Positions 8,849-17,235 of a stretch of DNA of 33,758 nt are shown one piece after another. The stretch is taken from NCBI GenBank assembly GCA_022447605.1, contig JAKVBG010000030.1, positions 1 through 33,758 on the forward strand, written 5' to 3'. Below the pieces are notes generated by a model that was given only the letters and a program-made list of their open reading frames with translations, was not told the DNA's origin and did no database searches. This stretch comes from Mariniblastus sp. Lineage in GTDB: Bacteria > Planctomycetota > Planctomycetia > Pirellulales > Pirellulaceae. The stretch's first letter is position 1, and every line of letters starts with the position of its first letter. Position numbers and translations under genes: made by a program.

Positions 8849-8924
8849 TGGTCGATAACCAACCGACTAAGAGACCAACCAGCTGAGCTTGCTCTGCGCA
8901 TTTTGTATCGTCTCCATCGAAGGC

Positions 8925-10397
8925 TTATTTCCTGTCCTGGCGACTCGCCTTGACTTCGGCTGCCCATTGCTGATGCCGTGTCAATAACTGTTCCACGACC
9001 AGCGGCTTTTGCTCCAGATAGTTCAACGCCTCGGGTTGTGAATCGGACAAATTCCCGAGCGATATCGCTTGGTCCTGTTGGCCAATCAATTTCCAATCCC
9101 CCTCCATCACGGCCCAGCGGTCACCCCACTGCCAGTGGACCACATCGTAAGCCGTTTCGGCCTGCTCGTCATGAATCATTGGCAACAGGGATTGGCCATC
9201 GAAACGGTTTTCCGTGGGCGGTACCTGGCAGAGTGCCAACACGGTCGGCATCCAATCCATCGCCGTCACCACCTGGTCACGGACCACACCACGGGGCAAT
9301 TCGGCGGGATAACTGAGGATGGCCGGCACCCGGATCCCCCCCTCCAGGAATGAGTTTTTTTGCCCCAGCCACTTACCGGTGTTCCCCCCCCCACCATGGG
9401 CGCCGTAATCGTGTCCCTCGGGAAAACCACTCACATGATCCGCACCGCTTATCTGATAGTCCTCGGCCGAGTGGCCATTGTCGCTCATGAAAACGACCAC
9501 CGTTCGCTCGGTCAAACCATGCTGATCGAGTCGCGCCATAATCTGGCCCATCCGGTCATCCGTCGTAGAGATGATCTTGGCGTACGATTGCCGGGGCATC
9601 GGCATCTCGCGATACCGTTCATCGAATTTTGCATCGGCCTGTTCCGGATAGTGCGGGATATTGAAAGCGACAACCAACAGGAACGGATCTTTCCGATTCT
9701 GGTCGATAAACTGCAAGGCCCGCTCGGTGACCATGTCGGGAAAATATTTTCCCTCGGCAAACACTTCTTCGGTCCCTTCGTACAAGTCGTGAAACCCGTT
9801 TTTGTGCAGGAAGAAGTGGTTGTAGTTATCAATGAATCCGCCCCGCAATCCGAAAAACTGGTCAAACCCCTGCGCCGTCGGACCGTGATCCGCATGGGCA
9901 CCGAGGTGCCATTTTCCAAACAGGGCCGTTTTGTAGCCCACCGTTTGTAACGCCTCGGCCAAGGTCACTTCGGATTGCAGCAAATTCCGCCCCTTGCGGG
10001 TCTTCATGTTTCCCTGGGCCCACATATTGATATCGCTCCGTTGCGGGTACCGGCCCGTCATCAACATGGCCCGCGACGGGCAACAGACGATATGCGCATA
10101 GGCCCGCGTAAACCGGATTCCCTGTTCGGCCAGGCGATCCATAGTCGGCGTGTACAGGTCGGTCGAACCGTAACAGTTCGCATCGAGTGTCCCCTGATCA
10201 TCGGTGAAGAAGACAACGACGTTGGGGCGTTCCCGTTGGCACGATTCCTCCTCCGGTGCCGACCAGGCCGCGGCCGAGCAGGGCAGGGCGACCCCACCCA
10301 ACACCGCCCAAACGAGCACCGCACCTAGCGGGGACGAACAGGGAAGGGCCAGCCGGCGCAAGGACCGCCAACACAGGGCGGCGGTTACCGTTTTCAT
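8925..10397 (-). CDS. Exported formylglycine-dependent sulfatase (CCPSR motif)
   Basis: A type I sulfatase of 490 residues with an N-terminal signal sequence (hydrophobic residues about 18-45; exact start unsure, a GTG at 10406 is possible). Metal-binding FTDDQG stands near residue 65. The C-x-P-S-R maturation motif is CCPSRAMLMTGRYP, so the first Cys (Cys105) becomes formylglycine. Further family marks are FGKWHLG, DNGHS and the C-terminal block with GDWKLIG. It hydrolyses sulfate esters, probably on an algal polysaccharide; specificity cannot be read. No sulfatase-modifying enzyme is in the window. DsbB lies 23 bases upstream on the same strand. Confidence 0.93.
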   Translation of the reverse strand: MKTVTAALCWRSLRRLALPCSSPLGAVLVWAVLGGVALPCSAAAWSAPEEESCQRERPNVVVFFTDDQGTLDANCYGSTDLYTPTMDRLAEQGIRFTRAYAHIVCCPSRAMLMTGRYPQRSDINMWAQGNMKTRKGRNLLQSEVTLAEALQTVGYKTALFGKWHLGAHADHGPTAQGFDQFFGLRGGFIDNYNHFFLHKNGFHDLYEGTEEVFAEGKYFPDMVTERALQFIDQNRKDPFLLVVAFNIPHYPEQADAKFDERYREMPMPRQSYAKIISTTDDRMGQIMARLDQHGLTERTVVVFMSDNGHSAEDYQISGADHVSGFPEGHDYGAHGGGGNTGKWLGQKNSFLEGGIRVPAILSYPAELPRGVVRDQVVTAMDWMPTVLALCQVPPTENRFDGQSLLPMIHDEQAETAYDVVHWQWGDRWAVMEGDWKLIGQQDQAISLGNLSDSQPEALNYLEQKPLVVEQLLTRHQQWAAEVKASRQDRK

Positions 10398-10420
10398 CGA
10401 TCGCACAGGTACCGCCCGTT

Positions 10421-11008
10421 CTATTGGAACAGCCGGTAACTGGTCGGGTTATCCACCATGAACCAGTGGAACCCGGTTTGACAAAATACGGCCACGATAT
10501 TGGCCACGATGACCAACAGGAACAACCACACCACCAGGCGGGATAAAATGGGCGGATGCAGGGGTTCGATCGGCACATCCTCCCGGATAAAGATCAAGTG
10601 GATCCCCGCATCGATCAGGAGACAGGCGAACACGATCAAAGCCCACGTGTAGAGATGCAGTCCAAAAACGGCATCCCCATAACCTGGGTCACCCGGTTGA
10701 ATATGCAGCAGGATCTGGCGGATCGAAATGCAGGCTCCCAGCAGCGAGGCCAAGACCGTCATACCAAAACCGGTCGTAAAGGCCACGCCGCCAATGCGAC
10801 CTTTCCGGTGACCGATCGCGATCATCCGCGCCGGACCGAGAACCGCCAGGATCATCGCCATCCGTTGGAGATAGCAAAGAGGGCAGGGGAACTCTTTTTC
10901 AACGAACTGCACGAAAAAAGCACCCAAGACGACACCGCATGTCACCAGCACGGTCAGGTGGGCGGTAATGTAACTGATATGGCGAATGAGTGAGCTATTC
11001 ATATTCAT
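10421..11008 (-). CDS. dsbB: Disulfide bond formation protein B, short-cysteine variant
   Basis: A 195-residue inner-membrane protein with at least four helices, which reoxidises a DsbA-type oxidase and passes electrons to quinone. The first periplasmic loop has the redox pair Cys42-x-x-Cys45 (FPCPLCYLQRMAM) followed by the quinone-site Arg49. The second loop (about 102-117, PGDPGYGDAVFGLHLYTW) has no Cys pair, unlike E. coli DsbB with Cys104/Cys130. The C-terminal extension holds a further helix. ATG at 11008 was chosen because it overlaps the stop of the upstream DUF5993 gene as ATGA; a second ATG is two codons later. No DsbA is in the window. Confidence 0.9.
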   Translation of the reverse strand: MNMNSSLIRHISYITAHLTVLVTCGVVLGAFFVQFVEKEFPCPLCYLQRMAMILAVLGPARMIAIGHRKGRIGGVAFTTGFGMTVLASLLGACISIRQILLHIQPGDPGYGDAVFGLHLYTWALIVFACLLIDAGIHLIFIREDVPIEPLHPPILSRLVVWLFLLVIVANIVAVFCQTGFHWFMVDNPTSYRLFQ

Positions 11009-11169
11009 AGACTGATATCCAGGCGATCGGTGGCATGATGCATGAACAGCAGCGCAATGGCAATCACGCTGGCAAAGTACAACAGCAGTGTCAACCAGCG
11101 CCGATCCTGGTAGCCAGAGAGCGCCGTGAACAAGAGTAGCAGGAAAATTCCTGTAGCAACCAAAACCAT
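11005..11169 (-). CDS. DUF5993-like small membrane protein paired with DsbB
   Basis: A 54-residue frame with two hydrophobic helices (about 5-18 and 27-43), a basic turn YQDRRW between them and the C-terminal HHATDRLDISL, matching the HHAT-D-L pattern I know from DUF5993 proteins encoded next to dsbB. GGGAGG (complement of 11171-11176) lies only one base before the ATG at 11169 but seven bases before an in-frame TTG at 11163, so translation probably begins at TTG (52 residues). The stop overlaps the dsbB start by ATGA, which points to translational coupling. Function unknown; a helper of DsbB is an inference from linkage. Confidence 0.75.
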   Translation of the reverse strand: MVLVATGIFLLLLFTALSGYQDRRWLTLLLYFASVIAIALLFMHHATDRLDISL

Positions 11170-11255
11170 TCCTCCCGGCCAACCGCCAGAAAACCGAAAA
11201 ATGAATTCATCGTCCGACCTTTGTGACGATGCTGCTCTGTGCAGGTAGGTTCATC

Positions 11256-11699
11256 TTACGTTGGTCGCAAGGCGATTGCCAGCACCAGGTAAACACCGAA
11301 TCCGATCAGCAGCAGGGCCCATCCATAACGGTACTTCTGTTGCATGGCCAGGATAGCCGCCGCCAGCGTGGTCAACACCAGGGCAACCGAGACCATTCCG
11401 AGCGTCCAGCTCATTTGAATAGCCGCGCGAATTTCCGTGCGGAACTGCTGGGTCCCCGCAGACTGGGCGTTGGTCGGAATGCTTTGAAATTCTGCCTCCA
11501 ATCGACCCGCCTGAGGCAGGAGCATCCCCGCCGTGAACGAGTAGGCAAGGATCCCCAGCAGGCAGAGGCCGAGACAGAGATAACCGCTGGCCCGCACCCA
11601 GGCTGGGGGCTTGGTGGGAGGCTTGGTTCGGGCGGTCTCACCGACCCCACTTTTTGCTCGTGGCGATTGATAACGATTCGGTTCCGGCAGGTCGCCCAT
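11256..11699 (-). CDS. Membrane protein of unknown function
   Basis: A 147-residue protein with a Pro/Lys-rich cytosolic N terminus (NRYQSPRAKSG...TKPPTKPP), one helix at about 40-62, a periplasmic loop of about 35 residues rich in Gln and Ala, and two closely spaced helices at about 97-118 and 123-145 joined by QQKYRYGW. The ATG at 11699 is preceded by an in-frame GTG. It lies 13-16 bases behind the GNAT gene, so they are probably co-transcribed. No family recognised. Confidence 0.72.
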   Translation of the reverse strand: MGDLPEPNRYQSPRAKSGVGETARTKPPTKPPAWVRASGYLCLGLCLLGILAYSFTAGMLLPQAGRLEAEFQSIPTNAQSAGTQQFRTEIRAAIQMSWTLGMVSVALVLTTLAAAILAMQQKYRYGWALLLIGFGVYLVLAIALRPT

Positions 11700-11715
11700 C
11701 ACGTTCCGCGCCGCA

Positions 11716-12168
11716 TCAGTTGACGTCGCGAACGTAATACCGGACGCCCGCCTTCTCCTCGGCCAAGTTCAACCCGGCCGCCTCGGCAATCCGCGCCGAG
11801 GCTTTATTGCCCACCCGGACTTCGGCCCGCAACCGGCCGTCGAGTTGTCCGACCCGTTGCCCAACCCACTGGCAGACCATCCGCTTACCAAAACCGTTGC
11901 CTCGCGCTTCCGGGGCCACCGTCCAGGAAAGCAACCAGCCATCCTCTTCCCGATCGGCGCGAACGGTGCCGACCGCCTCGCCCCCGGTTTCCACCACCCA
12001 GAGGGAGCGGTGCGGGTCATCGATCGCCCGCCGTAGCCAGTCCCGATGGGCTTCCGGCTCCAGGGCACTGTCATCGTGCGACTCGGAACGGGTCAGAGGG
12101 TCATTCCGCCAGATGAAGAGGCGTTCCGCGTCTTGCAGCGTGGCCAGACGGAAATCGAGTTCTCTCAT
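11716..12168 (-). CDS. GNAT-family N-acetyltransferase
   Basis: A 150-residue acetyltransferase. The acetyl-CoA binding loop is PEARGNGFGKRMV (R/Q-x-x-G-x-G/A type), preceded by the beta4 strand LLSWTVA and followed by VRVGNKASARIAEAAGL, the usual Asn and alpha4 region. The start FRLATLQDAERLFIWRND resembles RimJ/RimL and PseH-like GNATs, which acetylate protein N termini or amino-sugars; substrate is open. It heads a short minus-strand transcript with the membrane protein downstream. Confidence 0.88.
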   Translation of the reverse strand: MRELDFRLATLQDAERLFIWRNDPLTRSESHDDSALEPEAHRDWLRRAIDDPHRSLWVVETGGEAVGTVRADREEDGWLLSWTVAPEARGNGFGKRMVCQWVGQRVGQLDGRLRAEVRVGNKASARIAEAAGLNLAEEKAGVRYYVRDVN

Positions 12169-12303
12169 CGATCGAACCTACGGCGAAACAGGGGGTGATT
12201 GTTCGGCCACCACCTTACCCTGTTCCCAGATAGAACTTCCAGTAGACAACGGTGCGTCGCGCACAAAAATTAGCCGAAACGCACCCACACGAATGAAGAA
12301 GAT

Positions 12304-13203
12304 TCAATAATCCGTGATAAAGGTTGCCTTCCCATCATCTCGTCGGCAACCATTCTGGAAAATTTCGAGATCGACCGTGTTGGCAATGAAGTGAACGGAA
12401 CCGTCGACCAACACAAAATTGACACCAACACCGTGGGCAGACCCAAAGCGATCCTCGCCATTTTTGCCGGGTGGCTGTGGTGCCGGGGCAGGTAATGGTT
12501 TCAGGCTATCCGATACGGGAACCCGGTCGCCCCAGCGAATGGCGTCCCAATCCCATCCCGACGTGTAACCTTCGTTGTCACATCGGCTGGAAATGAAGTA
12601 ATTGTCAGGGTGGAGTGCTTTTTCACCCGCCAAAATCGTATTGGCCGACCCGTCGCTGACCAGATTGAATCCGACCGGAGGGGAATGCCCGCCGCGGGTG
12701 ATCACGCCCCCGTTCAACCCGTCTCCCCAACCGTGAAGTCCACCGCCGCTGCCGATCAAGCCCCCGTTGCCGGCGTAGTCATTCAAGGCGCGGTTGTTTC
12801 CCACCACCGTGGGAGGTCGTCGCGAAGGACAGAAATAGAAATTCACCGGGGTTCGACGAATCAGGGCATCGGATTCTTCGTAATAAAGATTGCTCTGTTC
12901 CATGTAGGGTAAAATCTGGTACATCCAGCCCCAGTTCTGATCGGGAGCCATTTTCGGTTTGGCATTCTGCATCGTCCGCCCGGTCCACCAGTTCTTCCCC
13001 CCGTCGGGAAACCTTTCAAAAGCACTTTCGTAATTATGGACGGCCACGCCGATCTGGTGCAGGTTGTTGGTACACGTCGCCCGACGTGCCGATTCACGCA
13101 CCGCTTGGACCGCCGGCAACAGCATCCCGATCAGGATGCCGATAATGGCTATCACGACCAGTAATTCAACCAGGGTAAACCCGTATTGTCTGGTTTTATT
13201 CAT
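12304..13203 (-). CDS. DUF1559 pseudopilin-like protein, copy 2 of the cassette
   Basis: A 299-residue DUF1559 (SBP_bac_10) protein. The type IV pilin-like N terminus YGFTLVELLVVIAIIGIL has the prepilin-peptidase site G/FTLVE with the Glu at +5, followed by MLLPAVQAVRESARRATC, the family's hallmark. The C terminus has the H-x(9)-DG motif (HGVGVNFVLVDGSVHF) and ends in an acidic/aromatic tail. DUF1559 proteins are greatly expanded in planctomycetes; their role is not established, a surface or pseudopilus component being assumed. It is closely related to the gene at 13763-14758 but lacks a Gly-rich insert of about 30 residues in the middle. Its lipoprotein partner ends 32 bases upstream. Confidence 0.93.
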   Translation of the reverse strand: MNKTRQYGFTLVELLVVIAIIGILIGMLLPAVQAVRESARRATCTNNLHQIGVAVHNYESAFERFPDGGKNWWTGRTMQNAKPKMAPDQNWGWMYQILPYMEQSNLYYEESDALIRRTPVNFYFCPSRRPPTVVGNNRALNDYAGNGGLIGSGGGLHGWGDGLNGGVITRGGHSPPVGFNLVSDGSANTILAGEKALHPDNYFISSRCDNEGYTSGWDWDAIRWGDRVPVSDSLKPLPAPAPQPPGKNGEDRFGSAHGVGVNFVLVDGSVHFIANTVDLEIFQNGCRRDDGKATFITDY

Positions 13204-13235
13204 CGCAGAAATCCGATTTGTTAACTTGAACTTGC

Positions 13236-13685
13236 TTACCTGGCAGGTGCCTGATGCCCGGCGGGAAATTGAGCCGCAAAAAATTCGTCATCCGACATGA
13301 CCCAAACACCCATGCTCGTCATCACATTCCGCCGACCGCCCTGAGAATTTGCTTCGTAACCCATAACCACCGGCACCCCCGAAGTCACATCGGGTGTCAC
13401 GCCCCACAAAACAACCAGATCACTCCCATCACCAGGTGAAACGAGGACATTGGACGTGTCGACACCGGCGTTATTCAGAAGGGGTTGCAAATCTTCTAAC
13501 GAGTCCGGGCCTCGTCGGTTCTGGTTCGCATATTGCATGTAACAGCTGTAGACTTCCATCAACTGCCCTCCTGCGGCAGCTTGGTCCTCATCCATTTTGG
13601 GCGGGCCAGAACATCCACACAGCAGCCCCAGGCAGAAAATCAACGAGGCAACTGGCATCGCTTTATTTAAAGTTTGAACATGCAT
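13236..13685 (-). CDS. Lipoprotein with pseudopilin-like segment, copy 2
   Basis: A 149-residue lipoprotein with lipobox LLCGC (Cys25). ATG at 13685 was chosen because it stands right before the signal peptide; the upstream extension has no signal character. The mature part shows YMQYANQNRRGPDSLEDLQPLL, which resembles the YxxxNGRYPTxxQGL region of GspG pseudopilins, then VVLWGV and a conserved C-terminal stretch, GRRNVMTSMGVWVMSDDEFF, ending in FPAGHQAPAR. It is a clear paralogue of the gene at 14781-15230, of the same length and with Cys at the same place. It is followed by a DUF1559 gene 32 bases on. Function unknown. Confidence 0.82.
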   Translation of the reverse strand: MHVQTLNKAMPVASLIFCLGLLCGCSGPPKMDEDQAAAGGQLMEVYSCYMQYANQNRRGPDSLEDLQPLLNNAGVDTSNVLVSPGDGSDLVVLWGVTPDVTSGVPVVMGYEANSQGGRRNVMTSMGVWVMSDDEFFAAQFPAGHQAPAR

Positions 13686-13762
13686 AGCAAAGCTTACGTC
13701 AAAGAAGACAACCAAATCTTGTTTCCAAGCAATACGCCAAAGTTTCGAGACGTTATTGCCGC

Positions 13763-14758
13763 CTAATAATCTTGAATGATGAATGTGCCGTTGCCATCGT
13801 CTCGTCGACAACCGTTCTGAAAAACCTGCCGATCAATCGAATTGGCAATAAAATGAACCGACCCATCGACCAGCACAAAATTCGTACCGCCGTTATGGGC
13901 AGACCCAAAACGCCATTCACAATTTTGTGGTGGTCGTGGTGCAGGTGCCGGCAAGGCTTTCAGGTTATCGGATACAGGTGGTAGGTCACCCCAACGGACG
14001 ATATCCCAATCCCAGCCCGACGTATAACCTTCGTTGTCCGAGCAGCTCCACTGAAAATATCGATCCGGGGCAAGCGCCTTTTCTCCCGCCAAAATCGTAT
14101 TCGAAGAACCATCCGAGATCAGGTTAAATCCTACTGGCGGCGATTGTCCCGCGCCATAACTGGTTGGGTATTTGGACTTTACTCGGCCTGAAACTTTGCG
14201 CTGGGTGATCACACCACCGTTCATTCCTCCGCCCCAACCGTAAACTTGACTTCCATCTGCTCTGGCAAGTCCATGCGCGTGTCCGCCAATCCCGCCTCCT
14301 TCGAGGATCAAGCCGCCATTACCGGCGTAGTCGTTCACGGCACACAGATCTCCCTTCACCGTCGGAGGCCGGCGCGAGGGACAAAAGTAGGCGGGCGTCG
14401 GCGTGCGGCGAATGAAATTAGCGTCATCGTTATAGTACAGATTACTCTGTTCGATATGCGGTAAAATCTGGAATAGCCAACCCCAGAGCTGTTCACCATC
14501 TTGCCACGGTTTCCCGTTACTCTCAGACGGATAGTACGTCCACCAATCGGTGCCACCGTCGGGCAACACGCCATGGATACCCTCGTAATTTTGTACGGCC
14601 ACACCTATCTGATGCAAGTTGTTGCTGCAGGTTGCCCGACGTGCCGATTCACGCACCGCTTGGACGGCCGGTAACAGCATGGCGATCAAAATCCCGATGA
14701 TCGCAATCACAACTAACAATTCAACGAGCGTGAAACCACGCTTGGATCGATAGTTCAT
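13763..14758 (-). CDS. DUF1559 pseudopilin-like protein, copy 1 of the cassette
   Basis: A 331-residue DUF1559 protein with N-terminal RGFTLVELLVVIAIIGILIA, the prepilin-type signal, then MLLPAVQAVRESARRATC. The middle has CPSRRPPTV, NDYAGNGG and an insert with GHAHGLARADGSQVYGWGGG that copy 2 lacks. The C terminus has HNGGTNFVLVDGSVHF (H-x(9)-DG) and NGCRRDDGNGTFI. GAGG lies six bases before the ATG. The gene follows its lipoprotein partner by 22 bases; together they form the first unit of a tandem duplication. Confidence 0.94.
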   Translation of the reverse strand: MNYRSKRGFTLVELLVVIAIIGILIAMLLPAVQAVRESARRATCSNNLHQIGVAVQNYEGIHGVLPDGGTDWWTYYPSESNGKPWQDGEQLWGWLFQILPHIEQSNLYYNDDANFIRRTPTPAYFCPSRRPPTVKGDLCAVNDYAGNGGLILEGGGIGGHAHGLARADGSQVYGWGGGMNGGVITQRKVSGRVKSKYPTSYGAGQSPPVGFNLISDGSSNTILAGEKALAPDRYFQWSCSDNEGYTSGWDWDIVRWGDLPPVSDNLKALPAPAPRPPQNCEWRFGSAHNGGTNFVLVDGSVHFIANSIDRQVFQNGCRRDDGNGTFIIQDY

Positions 14759-14780
14759 CTTTAGCCTCTTATAGAATTCC

Positions 14781-15230
14781 TTAGTTGGCGGGTGCCTGGT
14801 GACCAGGCGGAAACGTAGCGGAATAAAATTCGTCGTCGGTCATTTTCTTAACGCCCTTGCTGGTCATCACCAGGCGACGGCCGTTGTTCGATTTTTTCTG
14901 ATACCCCAACACGATCGGCTCGGCCGAATTCGGATTGAGTTTCACCCCCCAAAAGACGACGACGTTCTCGGGTCCACCCAGGGAATCCAGCAATTTCTGC
15001 GGGTTGATACCGGCCTGCACCAGCAGCGGGACCAGATCCTGCTCGGAGGAGGGGGCACGGCCATTTTGCTGCGCGTAATCAAAGTACGCCTGCTGGACGT
15101 TGTCGAAAGACGCCAATTCCCTGCCTTCCGCTGAATCCGTTTCAGCCGTCTTGGAACAGCCTGACACGAGGATCAACAGGGCCGCGGCAACCGCCGCGAA
15201 GAACGGGTTGGAACAGGTTCGAACGTTCAT
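14781..15230 (-). CDS. Lipoprotein with pseudopilin-like segment, copy 1
   Basis: A 149-residue lipoprotein with lipobox LVSGC (Cys25). The segment YFDYAQQNGRAPSSEQDLVP resembles the GspG-type pseudopilin core; next come VVVFWGVKLNPNSAEPIVLGYQ and the C-terminal block GRRLVMTSKGVKKMTDDEFY with the ending FPPGHQAPAN. The last 30 residues are almost the same as in the paralogue at 13236-13685. It is the first gene of the minus-strand four-gene array. Its location in the cell should be the periplasmic face of a membrane; its function is unknown. Confidence 0.84.
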   Translation of the reverse strand: MNVRTCSNPFFAAVAAALLILVSGCSKTAETDSAEGRELASFDNVQQAYFDYAQQNGRAPSSEQDLVPLLVQAGINPQKLLDSLGGPENVVVFWGVKLNPNSAEPIVLGYQKKSNNGRRLVMTSKGVKKMTDDEFYSATFPPGHQAPAN

Positions 15231-15591
15231 GGAATGGAAGGTTGTGAGACAGTGGAAGTACCTTGTATTATGAGTATCTCAGGCTTTTTTCCTATGGAAA
15301 ACCGCTCTAACTGCCCATTTCCAGTGGTTTTATCCGCCTCCACGATCGTGCAACCGTCAAAAACGAACTACTTTTCAGCGGAATCCGAAAGGACCGCCGA
15401 CGGCACGGTGACCGACCCCGAACAAACGGAAAACCAAAACGGCGACGACGTGGCTGCCTGGCCTTCCCGGTTGCCACGTTTTCCCTCATCGGCGACAGGT
15501 CGAGCGACCTGGCAGAACAGGCTGCGCTCCGTCCCGCTGCCCGAAAAACGTCCGTATCGAAGTTTCGCTTGAGACGGCCTGAACGTGACAG
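15231..15591. other. Intergenic stretch upstream of the lipoprotein/DUF1559 array
   Basis: No gene is supported. The stretch must hold the promoter of the minus-strand array. One hairpin is visible, ACGTGGC (15448-15454) with GCCACGT (15473-15479), 18-base loop, followed by TTTT on the plus strand; no plus-strand gene ends here, so a terminator role is doubtful. Confidence 0.35.
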
Positions 15592-16416
15592 CTAAATCTT
15601 CCTTGGACCACCCTTGCCGTTCGGACGTTCGCGCGGTGCAGGCTTCGTTTCGGTTCCACCCCGCATCGCCCGTTCCCATTCGGCGCGGTTGAATTTCCCA
15701 TCGCCATCCTGGTCCGCCTGGCGCATCCAGGACTCCCATTCTCGCTCATCGAGTTGACCATCCTGGTTGGAATCGAACGTCCGTAACCACTGGACAAAAA
15801 CGTCTTGCCTGGCAGGACCTGGCGAGCTCGAAATCCGCTCTGCGGCCGGTGGCCGACCCATTCGTGCCCACTGGCCCCAAATCCGCAGGTACTCCGGCAC
15901 CACCAGGCTGCCGTTCTGATCGGCATCGAACGCCTGGAACACGGCAGCGGCCGCCTCCGTTTTTAATTTTCCGCTATCGATAAACTCACTCTTCTGGATC
16001 GACCCGTCCCGGTTCCGATCCAGTCGCTGCATGATCTCTTTCGCCTCATCCGTGATCACCCGGTTCAGCACATATTCCGCTTCGGTCACAAAGCCGTTCC
16101 CATCGCCGTCGGCCGCCCGGAAAATGCCACGGCGGGATTGGGGCGTCATATAATTCCCGTTGTCGATGTATTCCTCGGGCGAGTGCTGGCCATCCCGATC
16201 CCGATCAAGCCGTTGAAAATGCCAGGCGTAATCCGCCAGCTGTTGTCGAGACACGCCCTCTTCCATTTGGGCGCCTAACCGCTCGAGAATGACGGCGACC
16301 TCCAGATCCCCCACGCGGTCGAGAACCGCGCCAGGTCGATCCGCTACCTGGCCCGACAGGAAATCAAGCGGGCCGATCCATAGGGCCACCAGGAATAAAC
16401 AGGTTTGGAATTTCAT
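15592..16416 (-). CDS. Secreted protein with six EF-hand calcium-binding loops
   Basis: A 274-residue protein with signal peptide (KFQTCLFLVALWIGPLDFLSG). Six EF-hand-type loops can be read: DRDRDGQHSPEE, DGDGNGFVTEAE, DRNRDGSIQKSE, DADQNGSLVVPE, DSNQDGQLDERE and DQDGDGKFNRAE. All have Asp at loop position 1 and Glu at 12, so most should bind calcium. A Pro/Arg/Lys-rich tail (PAPRERPNGKGGPRKI) follows. ATG at 16416 directly precedes the signal peptide. Secreted EF-hand proteins are frequent in planctomycetes; a role in calcium-dependent adhesion or structure is only inferred. Confidence 0.88.
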   Translation of the reverse strand: MKFQTCLFLVALWIGPLDFLSGQVADRPGAVLDRVGDLEVAVILERLGAQMEEGVSRQQLADYAWHFQRLDRDRDGQHSPEEYIDNGNYMTPQSRRGIFRAADGDGNGFVTEAEYVLNRVITDEAKEIMQRLDRNRDGSIQKSEFIDSGKLKTEAAAAVFQAFDADQNGSLVVPEYLRIWGQWARMGRPPAAERISSSPGPARQDVFVQWLRTFDSNQDGQLDEREWESWMRQADQDGDGKFNRAEWERAMRGGTETKPAPRERPNGKGGPRKI

Positions 16417-16677
16417 GGGTCGCACTCCCGATTGCACGGTCAGCCACTTGAAGAAACCGCCGGTCCCGTGATGACTTCTCGTTTCCGACTCGGTCCTTAG
16501 TGTACGGGATTCGAGTCGATCCGTCCAAAAGCGGCCTAGGCGTCCCCGTTTTTTCCCTGGGCGACAGGACCAAACCGATTCCCCGCCGGTTTGCTACGCC
16601 TCGGTTCCCGGTTTCACCCGACTCGATCGTGACGATCAGCCGAAACGCGTTGCTCTCTCACATTCCTCAGACGGATG

Positions 16678-17235
16678 TCAAACAACGCTCTTCGGAAGGC
16701 GGATCTTTCCATCGGCGCGTGGCGCCTTGTTGCCGATCTTGCCGGCCAATTCCCAAAGCTTGACGGTAAACAGAATCATGCAGGCTATGGCTGGGAAGAC
16801 GGCGACATAATTCACGACCGGCACAAAACAGCAGAGGGTGGCAATCGCCCAGATCTGGCCAACCAGTTTCCCACAATCTCCCACCGACGAATCACCCACA
16901 TGATCGAAATATTTGCGGAACGCATCCGGAACCTGCAAGACGATCAGGAGCATGATCACCAAGTTGGCCAGGGGGACCAACAGCAACCAAATCAGCCCGG
17001 GCGACAAAGTCTGGTACGCCGGCGGCAACTTGCTGTATGGTTTGTAAATAAACCAGGCAACAAGAATCGAAACGACCAACGAGACGGCTAACACGATCGA
17101 GGTCAACAGCAATAAAAGAGCCCAGAAACTGACGGGCATCACGTCGCCGGTAAACATGGGAACATCGTGGGGTTCCTGCAATAACCGCAGGGCTGACGGA
17201 GAAATGTCTTGGCAGGCAAGCAGGAGAGAATGCAT
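16678..17235 (-). CDS. Multi-pass membrane protein of unknown function
   Basis: A 185-residue protein with about four hydrophobic helices: SFWALLLLLTSIVLAVSLVV plus extension, the LSPGLIWLLLVPLANLVIML region, a stretch around QIWAIATLCCFVPVVNYVA, and FPAIACMILFTVKLW. Between helices 2 and 3 lies a soluble loop with VPDAFRKYFDHVGDSSVGDCGK. ATG at 17235 is supported by GAGG six to seven bases upstream; longer starts would precede this site. No family is recognised with confidence. It stands 261 bases from the EF-hand gene. Confidence 0.72.
   Translation of the reverse strand: MHSLLLACQDISPSALRLLQEPHDVPMFTGDVMPVSFWALLLLLTSIVLAVSLVVSILVAWFIYKPYSKLPPAYQTLSPGLIWLLLVPLANLVIMLLIVLQVPDAFRKYFDHVGDSSVGDCGKLVGQIWAIATLCCFVPVVNYVAVFPAIACMILFTVKLWELAGKIGNKAPRADGKIRLPKSVV

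Noticed and set aside
8877..8889. AACCAGCTGAGCT, antisense to a tRNA D-arm
   Set aside because: Only 13 bases match; no acceptor, anticodon or T arm can be built around it, so it is not a tRNA and too short to call a tRNA remnant.
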